Source: Planctomycetaceae bacterium (GTDB lineage: Bacteria > Planctomycetota > Planctomycetia > Planctomycetales > Planctomycetaceae). From it: DNA of 40,138 nt. Location: NCBI GenBank assembly GCA_020426105.1, contig JAGQQS010000096.1, positions 1 to 40,138 of the forward strand. The letters are read 5' to 3'. How positions within the stretch are numbered: the stretch's first letter is position 1; the number at the start of each line of letters is the position of its first letter. This document shows, in pieces, positions 8,221-15,565 of this stretch. The translations under genes were made by a program, and so were the position numbers. Under the pieces are notes generated by a model. The model made no database searches and had not been told where the DNA came from. It saw only the letters and a program-made list of their open reading frames with translations.

Positions 8221-8691
8221 TCAGCCAGGGTTTGGATTGTGGACAGACAGCTCAAACTGTTTCCTCAACTCTTCGGGAATTCTGGTTACGCGCTGGGCTT
8301 CGTAGTTGAAGATGACGACGACAGACTTGCCCTCAGCAACAATTTCACCCTGCTCCCGACTGACAACAGCATGCGCGATGTCTGCACTGGAACGACCCAC
8401 TCGAGTCACTTTCGATCCGACGTAGACGGTATCCGGGAAGCGCAGTTGTCGACGAAACTCGCAATTGATCGCCGCCAGAATGGGACCTATACCGGTGCCC
8501 TTCATTGACACGTGCGTATGGAGGGCCTCAAGAAAATCGATGCGGGAAGATTCGAACCAGCGAAAATAGACGATGTTATTGACGTGCCCGAAGGCATCCT
8601 GATCGCCCCATTGCACGGGCAGTGTCGTGATAGACGCATAGCCTGTTAGTTTTGTTCGAATAACAGCAGGAACTTCAGCGGCATGGATCAT
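8221..8691 (-). CDS. Acyl-CoA thioesterase, 4HBT hot-dog fold
   Basis: This 156-aa protein has the 4HBT signature WGDQDAFGHVNNIVYFRWFE at about residues 28-47, with Asp31 the likely catalytic residue and the long helix following. It resembles FadM/YbgC-type thioesterases. It differs clearly from the other thioesterase of the cluster, so the pair is not a recent duplication. The ATG at 8691 lies 41 bp after the KAS III-like gene, and the amidohydrolase start follows 49 bp downstream, which supports an operon. Release or trimming of acyl-CoA made or used by the neighbouring condensing enzyme is plausible but inferred. Confidence 0.88.
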   Translation of the reverse strand: MIHAAEVPAVIRTKLTGYASITTLPVQWGDQDAFGHVNNIVYFRWFESSRIDFLEALHTHVSMKGTGIGPILAAINCEFRRQLRFPDTVYVGSKVTRVGRSSADIAHAVVSREQGEIVAEGKSVVVIFNYEAQRVTRIPEELRKQFELSVHNPNPG

Positions 8692-8732
8692 GGTTCTGTC
8701 TCATTGCACCCTCGATATGATCATGGTTTGCC

Positions 8733-9881
8733 TCACCGTGCGAGAGTCGTCTCCTGGAAGCGACTTACTGAATTGGCCGCAGACACCCATTCCAGGCAGG
8801 CATGCCCCGCCGACATGTGGTTTTCAATTTCACGCATGCAAATCCCTGCACCCAGAAGAATAATGAGGTCACCATCGCTGATTGGCTGAAGATCGTTTTC
8901 TGCGAGCACCTGTGGAAGACGTGACATGATGGTGGGTACCGCAGCCGAAATTGTATTTCCGAAATCGCTGAGATTATTCAGAAACTCGAAATCAGGGTAT
9001 TCCAGTCGGGCTGCGGCAATGAGTGCTTTCAGCAGTTTACCACTGGGTTGATGCGGAATGACAATGACGCGCTGACCGGGCGTCAGATCGACCGATGCGA
9101 CGGCGGACCGCAAATTGTTCAGCATCAGCTCAATCCCGTTCAGAAACACGGTTTCTGCATTCATTCGCATGACAGTGCGCGTGACTGATTCTCCGCGGAA
9201 GGTGTAGACCTGTCCGGTTTCCTTTCGGAACAACGGTTCGGGGTTCGGGCGGAGGTCGGGAGAAATTGCAAAATCATCGGTACGAATCACGGCGACCGGA
9301 ATTCCGGTGTTGCGTTCCAGAATCACGCCGGTTGCTCCGGCCGACACGATGCCGCAGAACAATCGATCTGATCCATCATGCCACGTTTCCGGTGTTTCGA
9401 TATTCAATAACGCGATGCGTTTCACCTGTCTGCGATCGGCAAGCAGCAGCGTGCCCTCGTGCAGCAGTTTCAGGAAACCGCTGCATCCATAATTGAACGG
9501 CTGCACGGTGCGCGGTGCGTGGCCGTAGTGTGTCTCAAGCGCAGCAGCAAGTTGCTTTGCGCCGGAGTTATCCACGCCCGAATGACACAGCAGAACTGCG
9601 GAAAAATCGGCCGCAGTGTACCCTGACACACAGCAGAGCCTGTCGAATACGGCCGTGGCCAGATCGAACGCCGTGACACCGGGCTTCAACATGCGGCGCA
9701 GGATTACACCGGTTGATTTCTGGACAGAATCGGTACTCGAAAACCCGTTTTTTTGCCCCAGCGACGACAGATGGACAACGGTTTGGTTATCAATTCTGTC
9801 AAACAGATCCACTCGATCAAACACATCGACGAAACAGGACAGCCCGGGAGTTGCCTCCCGATCGACTGCATTGTCATCCAT
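8733..9881 (-). CDS. Beta-ketoacyl-ACP synthase III-like condensing enzyme
   Basis: This 382-aa thiolase-fold protein carries the FabH-type Cys-His-Asn triad: Cys133 in NYGCSGFLKLL, His277 in VIPHQPSGKLL and Asn309 in SDFGNTISAAVP. It is longer than typical FabH (about 320 aa), with a diverged N-terminus (1-40), and is more like the divergent KAS III-type enzymes of secondary or special lipid pathways. A frame-internal TTG at 9887 is possible, but ATG 9881 has GGAG six bases upstream and is preferred. Downstream lie a thioesterase (41 bp), an amidohydrolase and another thioesterase. It probably condenses an acyl-CoA with malonyl-ACP or a related donor; the product is unknown. Confidence 0.8.
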   Translation of the reverse strand: MDDNAVDREATPGLSCFVDVFDRVDLFDRIDNQTVVHLSSLGQKNGFSSTDSVQKSTGVILRRMLKPGVTAFDLATAVFDRLCCVSGYTAADFSAVLLCHSGVDNSGAKQLAAALETHYGHAPRTVQPFNYGCSGFLKLLHEGTLLLADRRQVKRIALLNIETPETWHDGSDRLFCGIVSAGATGVILERNTGIPVAVIRTDDFAISPDLRPNPEPLFRKETGQVYTFRGESVTRTVMRMNAETVFLNGIELMLNNLRSAVASVDLTPGQRVIVIPHQPSGKLLKALIAAARLEYPDFEFLNNLSDFGNTISAAVPTIMSRLPQVLAENDLQPISDGDLIILLGAGICMREIENHMSAGHACLEWVSAANSVSRFQETTLAR

Positions 9882-9968
9882 GGACAACTCCGAACCCTAA
9901 GAAGAAGCGGCAAGTTGAAAATCACTGGCCGCTCTTCGACAGGGCAGTCAGCTGTAAAGACACCAGAG

Positions 9969-11366
9969 CTACGCCTGGATTTCATAACCTTTACGTTGCT
10001 CGCGTGCCTGCCACATCGCAGCATCCGCATCGCCCTCGATTTGCTCCGTATCAGGATTCCAGTGCAGAGTCCGATCGAGGCGAATCGCGATATTTGCAAG
10101 GTGACAAACTGTCATCGCGCGATGGTGGCTGTGGACATCACTAATCGGCTGAGTCCGGTCAACAACGCTGTCAAAGAAATTTCTCATGTGCTGATTGGGT
10201 TCAAGGCTCGGCTGCTTACCCTTGTAAAGTGCCGTCAGCGTTTCTTCTTTCAGCGGGTTGTCCTTCAGAGCTTCAACTGCCGCACCCGTCAACTTGCTGC
10301 GGTTTACAAAGATCCGACCCTCAGTGCCTTCCAGCATTAGCCCGTTATCGAATCCCAGTTCTTTGGCGTCATTGCGGATGTGCAATACCGCATTGTTTTT
10401 GAATGTCGCAGTAACATGGAAATCCGTGGCCGTATTGTACTGCGTGGCATCGGTTGGCATGCCCTTAACAAACGGCACAGGATGTTTGGCCATAACCGGT
10501 TCCACTTTGACAGGACCGGTGTTTTCCAGATTAAATGCCCAGGCGGCAATATCAACGTGATGTGCGCCCCAATCAGTCATCTTGCCACCCGAGTATTCGT
10601 ACCACCAGCGGAACTCGTAGTGACATCGCGAGTTGCCATATCGGCTGCCCGTGTCCTTGAAACGATATTCTGTCACGGGTGCCTGACCGAGCCACATGTC
10701 CCAGTTCAGTCCAGCGGGCACATCGACGACATCAATGGGCCCGCTGGAAGGCGCGCCTCCAATGGCGACCGTGACGGTCTTCAGTTCTCCAATGCGTCCT
10801 TCACGAACCATGGCCACGGCGTGCAGGAACTTTAATCCCATTTCGCTGCGCTGCTGAGTACCGACCTGGAAGACTCGACCGGTTTCTTCAAGCACCTTGC
10901 GAATCTGTTTGCCTTCTTCAATTGTCAGCGTCAGCGGTTTCTCGCAGTAAACATCTTTGCCGGCCTTCATCGCCTCAATCGCGATTTTGGAGTGCCAGTG
11001 ATCGGGCGTCACAATGGTGACAACATCGATATCGTTGCGTTCGAGGATTTTGCGGTAGTCTTCGTACATGTCCACCGTACGCTCAGCACCCGGCTTGCTT
11101 TGCTTTTCGAGCGCAGTCGCTTTTCCCTTTTCAACATGGGCTTTGTCCACGTCACAGACCGCGGCACAATCAGCAAAGGCCATGGCATTTGGACCTACTC
11201 CGTTCCAGCGATCACCAGTCCCGATACAGCCCAAAACCGGTCGTTCCAGCGCACTGCGAAATGGAGCTGCAAATGAAGATGGCGCAAACCAATATGGGGC
11301 GGCAGCGGTCGCCAGTCCAGCAAGAGTCGTGTGCTTCAGAAATCCGCGGCGAGACTGGTTTGTCAT
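9969..11366 (-). CDS. Tat-exported Gfo/Idh/MocA family oxidoreductase
   Basis: This 465-aa protein has a twin-arginine signal (SRRGFLK, residues 5-11, hydrophobic to about 34), a Rossmann NAD(P) motif GCIGTGDRWNG (46-56), TPDHWH (120-125) and the family hallmark EKP at 142-144. The C-terminal alpha/beta domain includes TDWGAHHVDIAAWAF. Secreted members of this family are strongly expanded in planctomycetes and probably act on sugars or inositols with tightly bound cofactor. The start ATG at 11366 is preceded by GGAG at a 9-bp distance; the longer frame to 11381 would disturb the Tat signal. The KAS III-like gene follows after 87 bp, so co-transcription is uncertain. Confidence 0.92.
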   Translation of the reverse strand: MTNQSRRGFLKHTTLAGLATAAAPYWFAPSSFAAPFRSALERPVLGCIGTGDRWNGVGPNAMAFADCAAVCDVDKAHVEKGKATALEKQSKPGAERTVDMYEDYRKILERNDIDVVTIVTPDHWHSKIAIEAMKAGKDVYCEKPLTLTIEEGKQIRKVLEETGRVFQVGTQQRSEMGLKFLHAVAMVREGRIGELKTVTVAIGGAPSSGPIDVVDVPAGLNWDMWLGQAPVTEYRFKDTGSRYGNSRCHYEFRWWYEYSGGKMTDWGAHHVDIAAWAFNLENTGPVKVEPVMAKHPVPFVKGMPTDATQYNTATDFHVTATFKNNAVLHIRNDAKELGFDNGLMLEGTEGRIFVNRSKLTGAAVEALKDNPLKEETLTALYKGKQPSLEPNQHMRNFFDSVVDRTQPISDVHSHHRAMTVCHLANIAIRLDRTLHWNPDTEQIEGDADAAMWQAREQRKGYEIQA

Positions 11367-11644
11367 GAGTAGTGACTCCACTGAAACGAAGATTTTAACC
11401 GGGCGTATGTGGCGATGACGTGCAGTTCACGCCATCTTTCAATGGACAGCAGTTTACCGAGTCTGTAACGGGACTTCCAAACCGCAGAGCCTTTTCGTCG
11501 CACGTTGAGACAGATTTTCGATGGAGCGCTGCATTATCTTCAATGCCATGCGAACCTCCGTCGCAGGGATACAGAGGACATTGACTGTATAAATCCGTTG
11601 TCAAAACCAACTTTCGCAACATTCTGGCGATGGAGAAAGCCCCG

Positions 11645-11685
11645 AAAAAGAAACGGCTTCAACCACTTTCGCAGCTGAAGCCGTT
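11645..11685 (-). terminator. Rho-independent terminator, minus strand
   Basis: AACGGCTTCA (11652-11661) and TGAAGCCGTT (11676-11685) form a perfect 10-bp stem with a 14-nt loop. On the minus strand the stem is followed at once by TTTCTTTTT (11653-11645). No protein gene on the minus strand ends here, so the terminated transcript is unidentified. Confidence 0.65.
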
Positions 11686-11990
11686 CGATATAAACGCTCG
11701 CAGATAAACAAGAACAGGAGAACAGACTTATCATCTCCGTATGAACCGCGCGAGCATTTTCCGGAACCCCCGGACCAGGATGGAAACCGCCACGCGCAGC
11801 AAATGCTGATTGTGGCGAATGAACCCAAACTAAAATCAGCGTGCCGCAGAAAAGATCACTCAGTCGCACGCTGTGATAATAGAACGCAGGAAAGCAAAGT
11901 ACGTGCCAGACGGATCGACCAAGCCGCACAACGTGCGGCGATGAGGCACTTATGGAGGTATTCCTCACCTGATGTTAGCCAAAAACTACA
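11645..11990 (-). ncRNA. Possible structured RNA in a gene-free gap
   Basis: The 944-bp gap 11367-12310 holds no convincing protein gene. Upstream of the minus-strand terminator there are further inverted repeats: GGAGA/TCTCC (11717-11721, 11734-11738), CAGCGTGC/GCACGCTG (11837-11844, 11866-11873) and GCCGCAC/GTGCGGC (11923-11929, 11933-11939). A weak promoter-like pair (TTGGAA, TAACAT, 16 bp apart) lies near 11975-12002 on the minus strand. Together these fit a minus-strand RNA of about 0.3 kb. I could not match it to tmRNA, RNase P RNA or SRP RNA by their conserved blocks. The ends are approximate. Confidence 0.25.
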
Positions 11991-12089
11991 ATTTTCCAAC
12001 TTCCAAATGGGAAATCCCAATATTTTAAAAATTCGATGAGCCCAGGCACGGTCATGAATGGCGTGTGGCTTTTTGCCGCGTCACCTGTG

Positions 12090-12126
12090 GCAGTTTTGCA
12101 CGGCTGGCTCAGCAGTTTTGCACGGC
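12090..12126 (+). repeat. 15-bp direct repeat, two copies
   Basis: GCAGTTTTGCACGGC occurs at 12090-12104 and again at 12112-12126, a 22-bp period, about 190 bp before the DUF374 gene. It could be a regulatory tandem site or the relic of a minisatellite. Confidence 0.7.
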
Positions 12127-12310
12127 GCGGTGCCTCCTGCCATGTTTCGTGCTCCAGGCGGCTCCCGTCTCGATTTACGCAGTCTGGTCTCAACACGGAC
12201 ACGTAAATCGTATAAACTCGAATAGCCAGAGTTGATGGTGACTGTCAACTAATCCCGATTCCTGTTTACGACCGCAGGTCGCCTGTTTTAACTTCAGGGC
12301 ACGGAAGCTG

Positions 12311-13057
12311 ATGAAGATTCGTTCGCGTAAGTTAAACATTGTCGCATCGTACGTGGCGACTTTTTTCCTCAAAGTGTTGTTCCTTACCGTGCGCGTGGAG
12401 CATTTTCGGACCGTCGAAGACGGAACGCCGTATGAGCGCCCTTCGAAATCTCAGCGTTTTACGTTCAGTATGTGGCATGATCAGATCGTGCTTGCGGTGT
12501 TTTCACTGCGGACGTGGAGTTTGGCAGGATTAATCAGCCAGCACCGAGATGGAAGTTACCTCGCAGACTCTGTGTTGATCGCCGGTATTCAGCCGGTGCG
12601 TGGCAGCACGAGTCGTGGGGGTGCGGAAGCGGTGAGCGAAATCCTGAGTCGTCCGGACCTGCATCTGGCGATCACCCCCGATGGTCCGCGCGGCCCGCGT
12701 CGCGTGATGAAAGAAGGCATCGTTTATATCTCATCGAGATCCGGACGGCCCATTGTACCCACAGCGCTGGTCTGTGATCGCTACTGGGCGATTCCTGGTA
12801 ACTGGTCCGACATGGTAATCCCCAAGCCATTTTCCAGAGTAGTTTTGATCGCTGGTACTCCGATCGTCGTGCCTTCAGAACTGCCTCGGGAACAAATGGC
12901 ATGCTGGGCAGGCCTGGTGAATACGGAAATGGGACGTCTGGAACTCATCGCGCACCGGTTACTCAGCGGAGACGCCTCCGCCGCAACTGAAATTGACCGC
13001 ACCGCAGATCCGGAATATCGACCAAAGTCGGAATCACGCGTATCACAGGCGGCGTAG
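12311..13057 (+). CDS. DUF374 lysophospholipid acyltransferase-like protein
   Basis: This 248-aa protein shows the DUF374 pattern. An N-terminal hydrophobic anchor (about 10-28) is followed by MWHDQIV (54-60), SQHRDGSYLAD (76-86, with the acyltransferase-like His78), GSTSRGGAEA (98-107) and ITPDGPRGPRR (121-131). These resemble the HxxxxD and glycerol-phosphate-binding motifs of PlsC-type enzymes. Relatives act at the inner membrane in lipid A or phospholipid acylation in Gram-negative bacteria. The start ATG is preceded by GGAAG. The C-terminal 40 residues are polar and probably disordered. The 3' end abuts a transposase remnant on the other strand. A lipid A role is inferred from the family. 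Confidence 0.88.
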   Translation: MKIRSRKLNIVASYVATFFLKVLFLTVRVEHFRTVEDGTPYERPSKSQRFTFSMWHDQIVLAVFSLRTWSLAGLISQHRDGSYLADSVLIAGIQPVRGSTSRGGAEAVSEILSRPDLHLAITPDGPRGPRRVMKEGIVYISSRSGRPIVPTALVCDRYWAIPGNWSDMVIPKPFSRVVLIAGTPIVVPSELPREQMACWAGLVNTEMGRLELIAHRLLSGDASAATEIDRTADPEYRPKSESRVSQAA

Positions 13058-13516
13058 CAAACGGGGGATGACCCTGGGAGTCTGTCCGAATACAGGGAGG
13101 GCGAGGCTCCCGCCGAGCCGAAGCAGGGCACCCGTTCCACGATTCTCGCGGCTCAACAGGCGCTTCGCCGTCCCATACAAATTCACAGCCTTCACTGCGC
13201 GAGTCAGCAGCGTCGCGCCGGGCCAGTGGCTCGCCACTCGGAACCAGAGGTGGCGATGTGTCGCCTGCACCAGAGCGCCCCCTTTAAACAGGCGAGTTCG
13301 CGCCGTGTTCACTTCCATCCTGTTCACTTTCGGCGTCGCTTCATTCGCTTCGCGAAACAGAACATACAGAGCGTACGCCAACAGGGGCGTCATCCGTTTG
13401 TGACTGTTCGCCAGAAAGCGTTGCGAACTCAACCGATCCATGTGCAGATCATTCTTCGGTTCATCGATCGGACGTTCGGGGACATTGCCGCGCTGAACAT
13501 AAAACCCCGGATTCAT
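13043..13516 (-). pseudogene. IS1380-type transposase remnant (C-terminal part)
   Basis: The translated fragment FYVQRGNVPERPIDEPKND, then DRLSSQRFLAN, LLAYALYVLFREA and RTRLFKGGALVQATHRH, matches the end of IS1380-family transposases as I know them, where the catalytic Glu lies in an RGxxExxIxExKxD block. Here that block reads RGNVPERPIDEPKND. The N-terminal two thirds, including the first catalytic Asp residues, are absent: the GMC gene ends at 13562. The last 25 codons run into a dispersed palindromic repeat and are not transposase. No flanking inverted repeats or target duplications were found. This is an old, inactive fragment. Confidence 0.75.
13095..13120 (+). repeat. Dispersed GC-rich repeat, copy 1
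   Basis: GGGAGGGCGAGGCTCC followed by CGCCGAGCCG is nearly identical to three copies at 17470-17576. The inner GGCTC and GAGCC are complementary, so each copy can fold. Such elements resemble REP sequences. This copy sits just beyond the transposase remnant. Confidence 0.7.
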
Positions 13517-13561
13517 ACATTTCGGCAGCAGGTATTGTTTGAGATTTCGATGATGGTACTG

Positions 13562-15337
13562 CTAAAACCTGAGTGCCCCCTGAGCCGAAGTGGGCACGAT
13601 CGGGTTCTTCGGATAAATCGGCTGCAGTCGCTGGTAGGGTTCATTCATCGACGGCCGCGGATCCTGGTCGCCTTTGTTGGGCCATAGGGACATCGCACGC
13701 TCGGCCTGAGCGGTGATGGTCAGCGAGGGGTTGACCCCAAGGTTGGCGGACACCGCAGCACCGTCAACCACATGCAGTCCAGGGTAAGCATAAACACGAA
13801 GATATGGATCCACCACCCCGCTTTCGATCGAGTCCCCAATGGGGGCACCGCCCAGAAAGTGGGCCGTGAGCGGAATATTGAAAACATCATTCCATCCTCC
13901 GTAAGCCTCTCCCCGAATCTGGCGGGCGATTCGTCGGACGACCTCATGGCCGGTTGGGATCCAGGTCGGGTTGGGCTGGCCATGGCCCTGTTTGGATGTG
14001 AATCGTCGACCAAACCAGCCACGTTTGGTGTAGCAGGTGATCGAATTATCATGCGTCTGCATCACGAGGGCGATGATCGTCTGCTCCGACCAATTTCGAA
14101 GGTTCACGTTTCGCAGGACTTTGCCCGGATGTCGCAGAAATTCGCGCAACCACGTCACAATCGGGAACCGCTGGCCTCCCTGGGCAAGTGCCGTCGTCAG
14201 CAGGCCCATTGCATTGCTTCCCTTACCATAACGTACCGGCTCGACGTGCGTCTGTGGGTCCGGGTGAAATGAAGAAGAGATCGCGACACCGCGAGTAAAG
14301 TCTTTGGCATTTGAAAAACTACGAGCCCCCAGGATGGCCTCGGAATTGGTTCGAGTCAATTCACCCAGTCGTGGAGATAATCGGGGAAGCTGGCCTTCGT
14401 CGCGCATTCGATGCAGGAGTTTTTGTGTGCCCATCGTGCCTGCGGCGAATACGACCTGTCCAGCAATGAATGTTCGACTGTTTTGATGAATCCATTTTCC
14501 TTTAAACAGGCGATCACTTTGCACGGTATCAATTGCGTAGCGGCCATCTTCCAGGGGGCGGACAGTGGTCACGGTGGTCAGCTGATGCACGGTCGCGCCA
14601 CCACGTTCAGCCAGGTACAAATAATTCTTCAGCAGCGTGTTCTTGGCATTATGGCGGCAACCGGTCATACATTCTCCACACTGTATGCAGCCACGTCTTG
14701 GCGGACCAACACCTCCAAAAAAAGGATCTTTGGACTCGACACCCGGCTCGCCGAAAAACACACCAACTGGCGTGGGACGGAATGTGTTCTCGACTCCCAT
14801 CTCTCTGGCCACCTCCCGCATAATTTCATCGGCAGGAGAAATGCCCGGCGTCGGAACCACTCCCAGCATCCGGCTGGCCTGATCATAAAAGGGGGCGAGT
14901 TCAGCCTTCCAGTCCGTAATGTGGCCCCACTGCGGATCTGAAAAAAAGGCCTGCGGGGGAACATACAGCGTATTGCCATACACCAGGGAGCCGCCGCCCA
15001 CACCGGCGCCTGAAAGAATCATGACATTTTTCAACAGCGATATTCGTTGAATACCAAAGCATCTCAGAAGAGGAGCCCACAGGAATGATCGCAGATCCCA
15101 GGAGGTTTTCGGAAGGCTCTGCTCATCAAAGCGGCGTCCGGCTTCCAGCACTGCCACACGATAACCCTTCTCTGTCAGGCGAAGCGCTGCCGTGCTGCCC
15201 CCAAAACCACTCCCAATGACAACCACGTCAACCACTTCGGCATCATGCCCGACCTTCGCAGAATCATTGCTGCTGGCAGGCTGAGCGATTTTTTGTACGG
15301 TGGTTTTTGGGGCAAACTCGTTCTGGATGGATTGCAT
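13562..15337 (-). CDS. GMC-family FAD oxidoreductase with Cys4 motif
   Basis: This 591-aa flavoprotein is of the glucose-methanol-choline type, cholesterol-oxidase-like. The FAD motif GSGFGG is at 42-47, LEAGRRF at 64-70 and GAGVGGGSLVYGNTL at 110-124. C-terminal conserved blocks are TAHFLGGAPIGDS, HVVDGAAVSANLGVNPS and TITAQAERA, with the catalytic His in TAHFLGG. Cys217, Cys220, Cys223 and Cys227 form CxxCxxCx3C, a pattern that could hold a 4Fe-4S cluster and is found in a subset of GMC enzymes. No signal peptide is evident. The gene begins with ATG at 15337, 228 bp from the TolC-like gene on the same strand. The substrate is probably an alcohol or sterol-like lipid, not determined. Confidence 0.88.
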   Translation of the reverse strand: MQSIQNEFAPKTTVQKIAQPASSNDSAKVGHDAEVVDVVVIGSGFGGSTAALRLTEKGYRVAVLEAGRRFDEQSLPKTSWDLRSFLWAPLLRCFGIQRISLLKNVMILSGAGVGGGSLVYGNTLYVPPQAFFSDPQWGHITDWKAELAPFYDQASRMLGVVPTPGISPADEIMREVAREMGVENTFRPTPVGVFFGEPGVESKDPFFGGVGPPRRGCIQCGECMTGCRHNAKNTLLKNYLYLAERGGATVHQLTTVTTVRPLEDGRYAIDTVQSDRLFKGKWIHQNSRTFIAGQVVFAAGTMGTQKLLHRMRDEGQLPRLSPRLGELTRTNSEAILGARSFSNAKDFTRGVAISSSFHPDPQTHVEPVRYGKGSNAMGLLTTALAQGGQRFPIVTWLREFLRHPGKVLRNVNLRNWSEQTIIALVMQTHDNSITCYTKRGWFGRRFTSKQGHGQPNPTWIPTGHEVVRRIARQIRGEAYGGWNDVFNIPLTAHFLGGAPIGDSIESGVVDPYLRVYAYPGLHVVDGAAVSANLGVNPSLTITAQAERAMSLWPNKGDQDPRPSMNEPYQRLQPIYPKNPIVPTSAQGALRF

Positions 15338-15565
15338 TCGATTACCTAATGGCTTGCCACTTCCATTATGACCGACTTATACCACGGCGTCCGCCCGGGC
15401 GATGGAGGCCAACCCAGATCACCTCGTTGTTTTTGGCATCCATCCCGAGCTGTTTGATAAACGCAGGTTATCTGAATGGATGAATTGCTCAAGTTTCACC
15501 CGGGATTCGCCAACTTCCACCACTTTCACGACCGGAGGAAGTGGATCGGCTGCTTCGCAGCGGCA

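Noticed and set aside
11731-11793. Eighteen-codon cationic peptide ORF (GTG start, ends in FIRR)
   Set aside because: Amphipathic-looking but without a ribosome-binding site; too short to support.
11540-11968. 142-codon minus-strand frame in the gene-free gap
   Set aside because: It runs straight through a strong terminator hairpin and has no protein-like pattern.
11690-11990. tmRNA, RNase P RNA or SRP RNA in the hairpin region
   Set aside because: The conserved blocks of these RNAs (tRNA-like T-arm with CCA end, RNase P and SRP core motifs) are not present.
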